The notes beneath the pieces are model-generated. The model saw only the letters and a list, made by a program, of their open reading frames with translations. It was not told where the DNA came from and did no database searches. Below are positions 53,117-61,425 of a stretch of 64,000 nucleotides of DNA, piece after piece (positions within the stretch are counted from its first letter, which is position 1; every line of letters begins with the position of its first letter). Made by a program: the position numbers and the translations under genes. Source of the DNA: Anderseniella sp963700885. Its GTDB lineage: Bacteria > Pseudomonadota > Alphaproteobacteria > Rhizobiales > Aestuariivirgaceae. The stretch spans positions 248,001-312,000 of the forward strand of contig CAVOZJ010000016.1 of NCBI GenBank assembly GCA_963700885.1, in the 5' to 3' direction.

Positions 53117-53839
53117 ATGTCTACCAGTTCCGAAACCAGGTTACACCATGTCCTGATCGTTGGTGCAGGCGCTGGTTTGTCGGCCAGTATCGCCCGCAGG
53201 TTTCACGCTGGAGGCCTGGCGATATCACTGGCTGCGCGCAATACGGACAAGCTCGCTGAACTCGTCAGCGAAACAGGTGCTGATGTGTATCAATGCGATG
53301 CCTCGCAACCCGATCAGGTAGACGTGCTGTTTGCAAACCTGGACAAATCAGCGGCTGGAGCACCGGACGTAGTTGTTTACAATCCATCCTTCAGGGTGCG
53401 TGGCCCGTTCATCGAACTTGATCCGGATGAGGTATATCGCACGCTGATGGTAACGGGTTACGGTGGGTTTCTGGTGGCTCGCCAAACGGCGATCCGCATG
53501 TCAAGGGCAGGCACGGGTGTTATTATTTTTACCGGCGCCTCGGCATCCGTGAAGGGCTACGCCATGTCTGCGCCATTCGCCATGGGCAAATTCGCCCTGC
53601 GCGGGCTTGCACAATCCATGGCACGCGAGTTGCAGCCGAAGGGAGTGCACGTTATACATGTCAACATTGATGGTGGAATCCGCAGCGAAGCCAGATCGGA
53701 ACGGCACGATGCACCAGGCAAACCAGACAGCATGCTGGACCCGGATGCCATTGCCGACACCTACTGGAATCTGGCTCACCAGCATCGGTCAGCCTGGACC
53801 CAGGAGACCGAACTCAGACCATGGCTGGAGAATTTCTGA
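53117..53839 (+). CDS. SDR-like protein with Phe replacing the catalytic Tyr
   Basis: A 240-residue Rossmann protein: cofactor loop IVGAGAGLSASIARRF, then AARNTDKLAEL, YNPS (in place of NNAG) and FTGASASVKGYAMSAPFAMGK (to Lys158). The classical YxxxK reads FxxxK (Phe154, Lys158), so the usual proton donor is missing, although Ser142 or Ser144 is present. As I recall, a subfamily with this FAMxK motif exists, so it is probably inherited, not damage. Substrate unknown. Convergent with the PilZ genes. Confidence 0.82.
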   Translation: MSTSSETRLHHVLIVGAGAGLSASIARRFHAGGLAISLAARNTDKLAELVSETGADVYQCDASQPDQVDVLFANLDKSAAGAPDVVVYNPSFRVRGPFIELDPDEVYRTLMVTGYGGFLVARQTAIRMSRAGTGVIIFTGASASVKGYAMSAPFAMGKFALRGLAQSMARELQPKGVHVIHVNIDGGIRSEARSERHDAPGKPDSMLDPDAIADTYWNLAHQHRSAWTQETELRPWLENF

Positions 53840-53895
53840 ATTGCTGCTCGACTTGCCTAGACCGACATCGGTTCACCTGGACCCATCAAACTGAT

Positions 53896-54258
53896 CTAGT
53901 CAAAATAGTCATCCGGAAGCGATTCCTGAACAGGCAGTGGAAAAATCCAGTTTGCCCGATTTTCAGGTTTGTCCGCTTGCAGGATGAACTCGATTCCAAG
54001 GCGGTGGCTGTCCCGCCATGCTACTCGGGCCGGGCGCCGGTATTTGTCACCATCCACGACCAGCATCAGATCATCACCGATGTCGTCTGCCCATTCCACT
54101 TCCACCAGTGCACCTGTATTTGATTGGTTCAGAACCAGGCAAGGTTCAGTGAAATTGCCGCACGGGCTGATTAAAGTTCCAAACTGCTTGCAGTCATGGC
54201 GTTCTGCTCGCTGCTGATTGACGCCGCTGGTTTCCTGATCTGCCCCGAACATGGTCAT
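53896..54258 (-). CDS. PilZ domain protein, downstream copy
   Basis: A 120-residue protein with a PilZ-like beta-barrel (about 25-105). The second c-di-GMP motif is present as NQSNTGALVEV (NxSxxGA), but the first reads RAERHD, i.e. RxxR and not RxxxR, so ligand binding is doubtful. Three ATGs lie in frame (54264, 54258, 54252); GGAGG is 9 bases before 54258, which I prefer. Its C-terminus has WIFPLP as the upstream copy has WVFPPE, which marks them as a tandem duplication. Confidence 0.75.
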   Translation of the reverse strand: MTMFGADQETSGVNQQRAERHDCKQFGTLISPCGNFTEPCLVLNQSNTGALVEVEWADDIGDDLMLVVDGDKYRRPARVAWRDSHRLGIEFILQADKPENRANWIFPLPVQESLPDDYFD

Positions 54259-54307
54259 GGCCATTTTCCTCCACTGATTGCAAAAACGTCTGGTCTGGTT
54301 GTTTGAA

Positions 54308-54655
54308 CTAGTGTTTGCCATGCTCCGGTGGAAACACCCATCCGCTGGCTTTTGTGCTGTCGGCTTGGTTGGTAACGAAGCTGACTGCAATGCGGTCGTG
54401 ATGACGGCGGGTAACAAGAGCGGGGCGTCGGATATTCTCTCCGTCAATGATGACGATCAGTTCATCAGGCAGTTTCTTCGGTTGTTCAACAATCAGTAGT
54501 GCGCCGGATTCAGAAAGGTTGTTCACAACACAGGGATCCCGTCGTGTCCCGTCAATGGTGATCACAAAACCGCTCTTCAGCACCTTTACACGATCTGCAT
54601 CCCGCCTGTTTTCAACCGAGCCCAGAATATCCACGTCTAACTCCTCCACCGCCAT
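54308..54655 (-). CDS. PilZ domain protein, upstream copy
   Basis: A 115-residue PilZ protein. Both c-di-GMP motifs are present: RDADR (RxxxR) and NLSESGALL (NxSxxG). It is a stand-alone domain, so it would act as a c-di-GMP-responsive adaptor. AGGAG is 6 bases before the ATG. The related copy follows 49 bases downstream. No GGDEF or EAL gene is in the window. Confidence 0.82.
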   Translation of the reverse strand: MAVEELDVDILGSVENRRDADRVKVLKSGFVITIDGTRRDPCVVNNLSESGALLIVEQPKKLPDELIVIIDGENIRRPALVTRRHHDRIAVSFVTNQADSTKASGWVFPPEHGKH

Positions 54656-54768
54656 TCAACTCTCCTGTGCGTGGGCGGAAAACTATCAGGGTTGGCCTAC
54701 CGTTGGCTTAAGCCACTCACTAAAATTTAGCACAATCCTGCAGTTGAAACTCCAATGGGGTCTGCAAT

Positions 54769-55458
54769 TCAAATGCGTAACATACGCAGCCACCGCATGA
54801 CATCTAGCAGGCTCACCATTGCCGCAGCCACATAGGTGAAAGCCGCAGCACGCAGGACATTTTTCGCACCTGGCAGGTCTTCATTTTTGAGATATGAGCC
54901 ATGTTTCAGGATTGGCAATGCACGTGAAAAACTGGCGTCAATTTCCACGGGTAGGGTAATCAGATGCACCACCACCCCGGTTGCGAGGATTGCAAGGCCG
55001 GCTCCCAACTCCAGCGTCAGGATTGAAGGTTTACGGGTTACTGCCATGACAACCGGCGCAGCGATTAACAGTATTGATCCGATGCCTTGTATTTTTTGCA
55101 CCTTTTCAGCCAGTCGCGTTCTCAGGGCCAGGGGTCTGTAGCCATCGGCATCCTGCATCGCGTGGCTGACTTCATGAGCTGCAATGGCAACTGCGGTAAT
55201 TGATCTTCCATCGTGGTTTGATGTGCTCAGACGAACCGCTTTTGCGCCCGGGTCGTAGTGATCTCCACCGTTCGGTAAAGCCTCGACGGTCACATGTTCA
55301 AGGCCGGCTTCGTCCAGCAGGTGCCGGGCGAGTTCTCCACCGGTACCCGGGAAATCTGGCCTTTCGTCCGAATGATCAGCAATGACTCTCCGCACCCACA
55401 TTTGCGGGCCGAACATCAAGGCCAGGAATAGAATTGCTACGAGGGCGTAAATCATCAT
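54769..55458 (-). CDS. Membrane zinc metallopeptidase (YugP/Zn_peptidase_2 family)
   Basis: A 229-residue membrane protein: an N-terminal helix (about 3-20), the peptidase site IAAHEVSHAMQDADG with HExxH, then three further hydrophobic segments (about 127-145, 149-170, 205-222). FSRALPILKHGSYL is a family phrase. Physiological substrate is not known. It is divergent from the Mrp operon. Confidence 0.9.
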   Translation of the reverse strand: MMIYALVAILFLALMFGPQMWVRRVIADHSDERPDFPGTGGELARHLLDEAGLEHVTVEALPNGGDHYDPGAKAVRLSTSNHDGRSITAVAIAAHEVSHAMQDADGYRPLALRTRLAEKVQKIQGIGSILLIAAPVVMAVTRKPSILTLELGAGLAILATGVVVHLITLPVEIDASFSRALPILKHGSYLKNEDLPGAKNVLRAAAFTYVAAAMVSLLDVMRWLRMLRI

Positions 55459-55593
55459 TACTCGGTGCCATTCCGGCTGGATTTATTCTGTCAAACGGTG
55501 CTTTTTGCACTTTCAACTGAACAAAACTTGCGTAAAACCATTGACGCTAGTGCCTTAAATGGCGAACAACAGTAATTGTTCAAGGGGTAGCGG

Positions 55594-56073
55594 ATGCTTC
55601 AAAAGCTGGGATTGTTTGTGGCACTGTGTTTTGGCTGGATTTTGTGGTCCGGTTATTTCAAGCCATTGTTGCTGGGCCTCGGCCTGGCGTCTGCGCTTGT
55701 GTGCACCTATCTGGCATTGCGAATGCGCAAGGCTGATGGTGAAGGATCGCAGTTCAATGTTCTGCAGCATATTGTTCAACTGGTGACCTACTGGCCCTGG
55801 CTCATGCTGGAAGTTGCCAGGTCAAATCTGGATGTTGCGAAGATCATTCTGGCCAGAGAAATCAAGATTGATCCGGTAATGATACGGCTGAAGGCCAGTC
55901 AGTCTACTGAGATGGGCCAGGTGATTTATGGCAATTCCATTACGCTGACACCGGGCACAATTACCGTGGATATCGAAGATGGCGAATTGCTGGTGCATGC
56001 TTTGACACAGTCAGGAGCAGACGGCTTGCATCAAGGTGAGATGGACCGGCGTGTAACGGCGCTGGAGCGATAG
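55594..56073 (+). CDS. mrpE: Mrp/Mnh antiporter subunit E
   Basis: A 159-residue protein with two or three N-terminal helices and a soluble C-terminal part. Family marks are VTYWPWLMLEVARSNLDVAK and GNSITLTPGTITVDIEDGEL. MrpE is needed for assembly of the complex. First gene of the nine-gene operon; the upstream gap to the zinc peptidase is 135 bases and should hold the promoter. Confidence 0.93.
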   Translation: MLQKLGLFVALCFGWILWSGYFKPLLLGLGLASALVCTYLALRMRKADGEGSQFNVLQHIVQLVTYWPWLMLEVARSNLDVAKIILAREIKIDPVMIRLKASQSTEMGQVIYGNSITLTPGTITVDIEDGELLVHALTQSGADGLHQGEMDRRVTALER

Positions 56074-56078
56074 CCGGC

Positions 56079-56375
56079 ATGGAGTGGATTTATTTCGTCA
56101 CCTGCGTTGCAATTCTCATCACCATGGTATTGGCCGTGGTGCGTGGTCTGGTGGGTCCGACAATTTTTGACCGGGTGCTGGCAGTCAACATGTTTGGCAC
56201 CAAGACGGTGTTGTTCATCGCGGTTGTGTCTTTTCTTACGGGCCGCCCGGATTTTCTTGATCTTGCGCTCGCCTACGCACTGATCAACTTCATCGGCGTG
56301 TTTGCCGTGCTTTTGTTCTTCCAGTCACGCGGGGTCCGCCGCGCAGCTGAAGCAGAAAAGGCGGCAGGAAAGTAA
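56079..56375 (+). CDS. mrpF: Mrp/Mnh antiporter subunit F
   Basis: A 98-residue three-helix protein (about 4-22, 34-55, 60-82) with GPTIFDRVLAVNMFGTKTV, the MrpF hallmark, and a short charged tail. Five bases after mrpE; the last base overlaps the mrpG start. Confidence 0.94.
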   Translation: MEWIYFVTCVAILITMVLAVVRGLVGPTIFDRVLAVNMFGTKTVLFIAVVSFLTGRPDFLDLALAYALINFIGVFAVLLFFQSRGVRRAAEAEKAAGK

Positions 56376-56842
56376 TGCAATTGGTGCTCGATATCCTGTC
56401 CGCAATTTTGCTTTTCACAGGTGCATTCATCGTATTTGTCGGCGGGTTTGGCGTTATCAGGATGCCCGAATTCTATACTCGAATGCATGCAGCATCCCTG
56501 ACTGATACAGGTGGTGCGGCCCTGATCCTGGTCGGCCTGATGCTGCAGGGTGGGTTGACGCTGATACCTCTCAAACTGGCAGCAGTATTTCTGTTTCTGT
56601 TTTTGACCTCGCCAACCGCATCTTATGCATTGGCCAACGCTGCGCTCCTGTCCGGTGTCAAACCTGCGTGTCGCAATGAAACCGGCAGGTCTTTTCCCGG
56701 TCAACAGACTGTTGCGGCAAAGCCAAAGCGGCGATCTGCAGCAAAAGCAGCTACAAAAAGGAAACCCGCGCCGAAAAAGCCGCCAGCCGGGAAATCGGTG
56801 AAAAGGAAGCCGGTCAAGAAGGTTAAGAGGAAGAAGTCATGA
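56375..56842 (+). CDS. mrpG: Mrp/Mnh antiporter subunit G with a Lys-rich tail
   Basis: Residues 1-95 are a normal three-helix MrpG (GGFGVIRMPEFYTRMHAAS, then TSPTASYALANAAL). The remaining about 60 residues are a Lys/Pro/Ala-rich tail full of KRK and PKK steps, which standard MrpG (about 100-120 aa) lacks. The tail should face the cytoplasm. Its role is unknown. The stop overlaps the next gene. Confidence 0.92.
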   Translation: MQLVLDILSAILLFTGAFIVFVGGFGVIRMPEFYTRMHAASLTDTGGAALILVGLMLQGGLTLIPLKLAAVFLFLFLTSPTASYALANAALLSGVKPACRNETGRSFPGQQTVAAKPKRRSAAKAATKRKPAPKKPPAGKSVKRKPVKKVKRKKS

Positions 56843-57831
56843 TGACCATAGTCTTTTCCCTGTTCCTGCTGACCATGCTGGTGATAGTTGCAGTTGCCAT
56901 ATTGCGCACTGACAATCTGTTCACCGCGGTAATGCTGTCAGGTATTTTCTCCTTGATCATGGCATCCAATTTCTTTGTCCTGGATGCTGCCGATGTGGCG
57001 CTTACGGAAGCTGTTATCGGTGCCGGTATCTCGACGGTACTGTTCCTCGGAGCTCTTGCCCTGACCGCGGAGTATGATCGTTCGCCACCCGTTGGCTCGT
57101 GGGTCCCGTTGCTGACATCCTCAGCGCTCGGGGGAGTAATCATATTTGCGACCCTTCAGGCACCTCGACTGGGTGATCCCAACGCTATTGTACACAGGCA
57201 TGTTGCGCCTTGGTATCTTGAGAAAACGCCCGAATTGATCGACGTACCCAACGTTGTTACCGCCGTGCTGGCGTCGTTCCGCGGTTATGACACGCTTGGT
57301 GAAGTATTTGTCGTGTTCACCGCATGCATCGGTGTTATGTCATTGCTTGGCCGTGTACGGCCTCGCCGGGACTCGATCGAGGAAGGAGAATTCGAAAAGC
57401 GCTCAGACAACTTGCGCCATCACCTCATACCGCGTGTCGTCGGCAAGATGCTGGTGCCGTTTATCGTTTTGTTTGGCCTGTATGTTCAGTTTCACGGTGA
57501 CTTTGGCCCGGGCGGCGGTTTTCAGGCCGGCGCTCTGGTCGCAGCAGGTATTATTTTGTATTCGCTGGTTGAAGGTGGCGCACGAGGACGCGAACTGGTG
57601 CCCGAGTGGTTTTCAGGTGTGCTGGTGGCGCTGGGCGCGTTCACCTATGCCGGTGTCGGTGTTGCCAGCATGGTGATGGGGGGGCGTTTTCTGGATTATT
57701 CGGTACTGGAGCATGATCCGGTACATGGTCAGCATTTGGGTATCCTGCTGATTGAAGCGGGTGTGGGCATGACCGTTGCCGGCGTCATGATTACCATATT
57801 TCATGCCTTCTCCAGGCGGGGGATCAGGTAA
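56839..57831 (+). CDS. mrpB: Fused DUF4040 (MrpA C-terminal/MbhD-like) and MrpB subunit
   Basis: A 330-residue membrane protein. Residues about 1-85 are MbhD-like (LFTAVMLSGIFSLIMASNFF, DVALTEAVIGAGISTVLF), equivalent to the end of a standard MrpA. The middle resembles the MbhE segment (about 105-175, ending GYDTLGEVFVVFTACIGVM). Residues about 195-330 are MrpB (FGLYVQFHGDFGPGGGFQAG). Thus the MrpA tail is present, fused to MrpB, while the NuoL-like bulk of MrpA is not. ATG 56839 overlaps the mrpG stop. Confidence 0.88.
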   Translation: MMTIVFSLFLLTMLVIVAVAILRTDNLFTAVMLSGIFSLIMASNFFVLDAADVALTEAVIGAGISTVLFLGALALTAEYDRSPPVGSWVPLLTSSALGGVIIFATLQAPRLGDPNAIVHRHVAPWYLEKTPELIDVPNVVTAVLASFRGYDTLGEVFVVFTACIGVMSLLGRVRPRRDSIEEGEFEKRSDNLRHHLIPRVVGKMLVPFIVLFGLYVQFHGDFGPGGGFQAGALVAAGIILYSLVEGGARGRELVPEWFSGVLVALGAFTYAGVGVASMVMGGRFLDYSVLEHDPVHGQHLGILLIEAGVGMTVAGVMITIFHAFSRRGIR

Positions 57832-58190
57832 TGGCGGTGCTGGGGCTGTACAACTATTTCGTGTTCGCCGTCTTGTTGATGGTCGGTCTGTATTGTGTGC
57901 TTGCACGCACGAATATCATCAAGTCCATCATTGGCCTGTCGATATTCCAGTCCGCTGTGTTTCTGCTGTACATCTCGATGGACAAGGTTGACGGCGGCAC
58001 CGCACCCATCATCCAGGAGGGTGTGGAAAATCAGGTGTTCGCCAATCCTCTACCGCAGGTATTGATCCTGACAGCTATCGTGGTCGGCATCTCGACCACG
58101 GCGCTGGCACTGGCCGTTGCCGTTCGCATCAAGGAAGCCTACGGCACGATCGAAGAAGACAAAATTCAGGAAATGGACCGCGAACTGTGA
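57831..58190 (+). CDS. mrpC: Mrp/Mnh antiporter subunit C
   Basis: A 119-residue NuoK-like three-helix subunit: VLARTNIIKSIIGLSIFQSA and PLPQVLILTAIVVGISTTALALA are family blocks. It overlaps the mrpB stop by one base (TAATG), and its TGA overlaps the GTG of mrpD. Confidence 0.94.
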   Translation: MAVLGLYNYFVFAVLLMVGLYCVLARTNIIKSIIGLSIFQSAVFLLYISMDKVDGGTAPIIQEGVENQVFANPLPQVLILTAIVVGISTTALALAVAVRIKEAYGTIEEDKIQEMDREL

Positions 58191-59680
58191 CACTTTATGA
58201 CCAGCTCCCGGCATTGGTGGTTGTGGTGCTGCTGTTTACCGCACCGATCACGTACATGTTGCGCCTGCACGGTTTTCCCTGGGCATCGGCAACTGCTGCG
58301 GTTGTAACTTCATTCATCGTTTCGTGTTCTTTGGCGGCCGCTGTCATCGGTGGCGAGACCATCATCTATGAAATGGGTGGATGGCCCGCGCCGTACGGGA
58401 TTGTGTTGCATATTGATGCACTGTCCGCGCTGATGGCGATGCTGATCACCGGGGCGTCTTCAGCAGCACTGATTTTCGGGGTCAAGAGCCTGTCTGATGA
58501 AGTGGGCGAGGAACCGGCACCGGCATTCTTCGCTGCCTGGCTTTTATGTACCGCCGGTCTTGTCGGCATGGTCATTACCGGAGACGCCTTCAATATCTTC
58601 GTGTTCATGGAAATTTCTTCCCTGTCGACATATGTGTTGATTGCTGCCGGACCCGATAGACGGGCCCTGATCTCAACCTATCGTTACATTGTCATGGGAA
58701 CTGTTGGCGCCACCTTCTATCTGATCGGTGTCGGTTTCCTGTATATGGTTACAGGTACTCTCAATACAGCAGATCTTGCGGCACGGGTTGGCCAGGTTGA
58801 AGATGTTCGCCTGGTGCTTGTGGCGGCGGGGTTTGTATCTATTGGCCTCGCCGTCAAGTCTGCCATTTTCCCGTTGCACTCCTGGATGCCAAATGCCTAC
58901 ACGTACGCGCCCAATGTAGTAACGGTATTTATCGCGGCTGCCTCCACCAAAGTGTCTTTGTATGTGTTGATGCGTGTGGACTACGCCATCTTCCAGAACA
59001 GCATCACCAACCACGACATTCAATTGACCCTGTTCCTGGTACCTCTTGGTGTTCTGGCGCTGTTTGCGGGTTCGTTGCTGGCCATATATGAAGAAAATCT
59101 GAAAAAGCTTCTGGCTTACTCCTCCGTTGCCCAAATCGGCTACATAGCGCTCGGAATGGCGATGACGTCGGTTGCCGGACTAACCGGTGCCATCGTTCAT
59201 ATGTTCAATCATGGGTTGATCAAGGGCGGAATGTTCATGGCAGTTGCCTGTCTGGCATTGCGTTACCGTACAGTGAATGTTGCAAACCTGGCCGGCGCAG
59301 GCAAGGCGATGCCATGGACCATGGCGGCTTTTGTTGTCGGAGGTCTCGGACTTATTGGTGTGCCATTGACCCCGGGCTTTATCTCCAAGTGGTATCTGGT
59401 ACTGGCGGCACTTGAAGAAGGCTGGCTCGGTGCGCTGTTGGTGGCAGTCATTCTGGTGTCATCGCTGTTGGCCGTAATCTATGTCTGGAAAGTAATCGAG
59501 GTGGCCTATTTCCGCGAACCCCGGGCCAATGCCGTTGCCGTGACCGAAGAAGCTCCGCTGGTAATGCTTATCCCGACCTGGATAGTAGTCCTGACAGGCA
59601 TATGGTTTGCGCTGGACACGAGTGTTTCCGTCGGCCTGGCATCCATTGCCGCCAAAACGCTGCTGGGTGCCGCGTTATGA
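58187..59680 (+). CDS. mrpD: Mrp antiporter subunit D (GTG start), first of three MrpD/NuoL-like subunits
   Basis: A 497-residue proton-conducting subunit with about 14 helices. Blocks: ITGDAFNIFVFMEISSLSTY with the key Glu, KSAIFPLHSWMPNAYTYAP with Lys, LLAYSSVAQIGYIALGMA and GVPLTPGFISKWYL. This is the closest to canonical MrpD. GTG 58187 overlaps the mrpC stop (GTGA). Confidence 0.93.
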   Translation: MTLYDQLPALVVVVLLFTAPITYMLRLHGFPWASATAAVVTSFIVSCSLAAAVIGGETIIYEMGGWPAPYGIVLHIDALSALMAMLITGASSAALIFGVKSLSDEVGEEPAPAFFAAWLLCTAGLVGMVITGDAFNIFVFMEISSLSTYVLIAAGPDRRALISTYRYIVMGTVGATFYLIGVGFLYMVTGTLNTADLAARVGQVEDVRLVLVAAGFVSIGLAVKSAIFPLHSWMPNAYTYAPNVVTVFIAAASTKVSLYVLMRVDYAIFQNSITNHDIQLTLFLVPLGVLALFAGSLLAIYEENLKKLLAYSSVAQIGYIALGMAMTSVAGLTGAIVHMFNHGLIKGGMFMAVACLALRYRTVNVANLAGAGKAMPWTMAAFVVGGLGLIGVPLTPGFISKWYLVLAALEEGWLGALLVAVILVSSLLAVIYVWKVIEVAYFREPRANAVAVTEEAPLVMLIPTWIVVLTGIWFALDTSVSVGLASIAAKTLLGAAL

Positions 59681-61143
59681 TATTCAGCGATGCCGACACC
59701 ATCTTTTATGCGTTGATCATTCCACTCATGGGCGCTCTCGGCATTGCGCTGACGGGGCGTTGGCCCAACATTCGCGAAACCGTGACGCTGACCACAGCCG
59801 TTGCAGTTGCCGTTGTGGTCTGGAGTCTCATACCTGTGCTTCAGGCAGGCGGGCGTCCCGATTTGCATTTGGGAGAAATGCTGCCGGGTCTGGAAATTGC
59901 TTTCAGGGTTGAACCGCTGGGCATGCTGTTTGGTGCTCTTGCATCGGGCTTGTGGATCGTAAATTCTGTTTATTCCATCGGCTACATGCGCGGCAACAAT
60001 GAGAAGAATCAGACCAGATTCTACATCTGCTTTGCGATCGCCATAGCGGCTGCAATCGGTGTGGCATTTTCTGCCAACTTGCTGACATTGTTCATTTTCT
60101 ACGAAGTTCTCACCATTTCAACCTATCCGCTTGTCGCCCATAAAGGCGATGCTGCGACGGTGAAGTCTGCCCGCGTCTATATGGGGATACTGCTGGGCAC
60201 ATCCATAGGCCTGTTCCTGCCCGCGATGATCTGGACCTATTCTGTTGCCGGCACGCTGGACTTCACACCTGGCGGCATTCTGGAAGGCAAGATAGCTGAG
60301 CCGCTGGTAGGTGTTTTGTTGCTGCTGTTTGCTTTTGGCATCGGCAAGGCTGCCCTTATGCCAATCCATCGCTGGTTGCCTGCCGCAATGGTGGCGCCAA
60401 CTCCGGTCTCGGCTCTGTTGCATGCCGTAGCCGTTGTGAAGGCTGGTGTATTCACCATTACCAAGGTCTTTGTCTACATTTTTGGCATCGACTTCCTGTT
60501 CAACCAGCCGAGCCACCGGTTGATCATATGGATCGCCTGTTTCACCATTGTGGTGTCCAGTTTCATTGCGCTTCGCCAGACAAATCTCAAGCGTCTGCTG
60601 GCGTATTCGACCATCGGCCAACTGTCGTATGTAGTATTGGCCGCATCGGTGCTGAAACCGTTGTCGGAGGTTGGCGCTTCCATGCACATGATGGCGCACG
60701 CGTTCGGCAAGATCACCTTGTTCTTTGCAGCCGGTGCAATTTACGTCGCATCGAAGAAAACCGATATTACTGATATGCGCGGCATTGGCCGGCGGATGCC
60801 GTGGACGATGGCTGCTTTTTCTGTTGGCGCATTGTCGATGATTGGCGTGCCTCCTACGGGCGGCTTCATCTCCAAGTGGTATATTCTCGGAGGCGCCATT
60901 CAGGATGACAATTATCTGGCACTGGCCACGCTTGTTGCGTCTACATTGTTGAATGCAGCTTATTTCCTGCCATTCATTTTTGCCTCCTTCCTGCAAGCAG
61001 AAGACGTCAAGCCGGTCAAACAGCATGGCGAAGCACCGTGGCCGATGGTGGCGGCGCTTACTTTCACGGCGTTGCTGACCTTTGCATTTTTTATCTTCCA
61101 CCAGCCGATTGCTGACCTTGAAGCACAGATATTGGTGAAATAG
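59677..61143 (+). CDS. Second MrpD/NuoL-like antiporter subunit
   Basis: A 488-residue homologue of MrpD: NLLTLFIFYEVLTISTYPLV (Glu in the helix 5 position), GKAALMPIHRWLPAAMVAPT (Lys), LKRLLAYSTIGQLSYVVLA and GVPPTGGFISKWYI. It starts at ATG 59677 over the mrpD stop (ATGA). It could replace the NuoL-like part of the missing MrpA. Confidence 0.9.
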   Translation: MIFSDADTIFYALIIPLMGALGIALTGRWPNIRETVTLTTAVAVAVVVWSLIPVLQAGGRPDLHLGEMLPGLEIAFRVEPLGMLFGALASGLWIVNSVYSIGYMRGNNEKNQTRFYICFAIAIAAAIGVAFSANLLTLFIFYEVLTISTYPLVAHKGDAATVKSARVYMGILLGTSIGLFLPAMIWTYSVAGTLDFTPGGILEGKIAEPLVGVLLLLFAFGIGKAALMPIHRWLPAAMVAPTPVSALLHAVAVVKAGVFTITKVFVYIFGIDFLFNQPSHRLIIWIACFTIVVSSFIALRQTNLKRLLAYSTIGQLSYVVLAASVLKPLSEVGASMHMMAHAFGKITLFFAAGAIYVASKKTDITDMRGIGRRMPWTMAAFSVGALSMIGVPPTGGFISKWYILGGAIQDDNYLALATLVASTLLNAAYFLPFIFASFLQAEDVKPVKQHGEAPWPMVAALTFTALLTFAFFIFHQPIADLEAQILVK

Positions 61144-61146
61144 AGC

Positions 61147-61425
61147 ATGGCCAGAATAACAAGAAAACCTGATACGGATCCCGGCGACGACCACTGGCTG
61201 GTACGGCCTGAGAACATCCGTAAAATCTGGATAGGTTCTGTCATTGTACTGGCCATAACCGTCGCGCTGGAGTTGTTTACCGGAACGGCAGGTCATTTTC
61301 ATGGCGTGGATGAATGGTTTGCATTTCCCGCTGTGTTCGGATTTCTGGGGTGTGTGGCCATGGTTTTCGTGGCAAAGGTGCTGGGTATCATCCTGAAGCG
61401 GAAGGATGACTACTATGATCTTTGA
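61147..61425 (+). CDS. Small membrane protein of the antiporter operon
   Basis: A 92-residue protein with a polar N-terminus (PDTDPGDDHWLVRPENIRKI) and two hydrophobic segments (about 28-46 and 60-82), ending in KRKDDYYDL. I do not recognise a family, although similar proteins may accompany this antiporter type in alphaproteobacteria. It overlaps the next gene, so it is probably a subunit or assembly factor. Confidence 0.75.
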   Translation: MARITRKPDTDPGDDHWLVRPENIRKIWIGSVIVLAITVALELFTGTAGHFHGVDEWFAFPAVFGFLGCVAMVFVAKVLGIILKRKDDYYDL

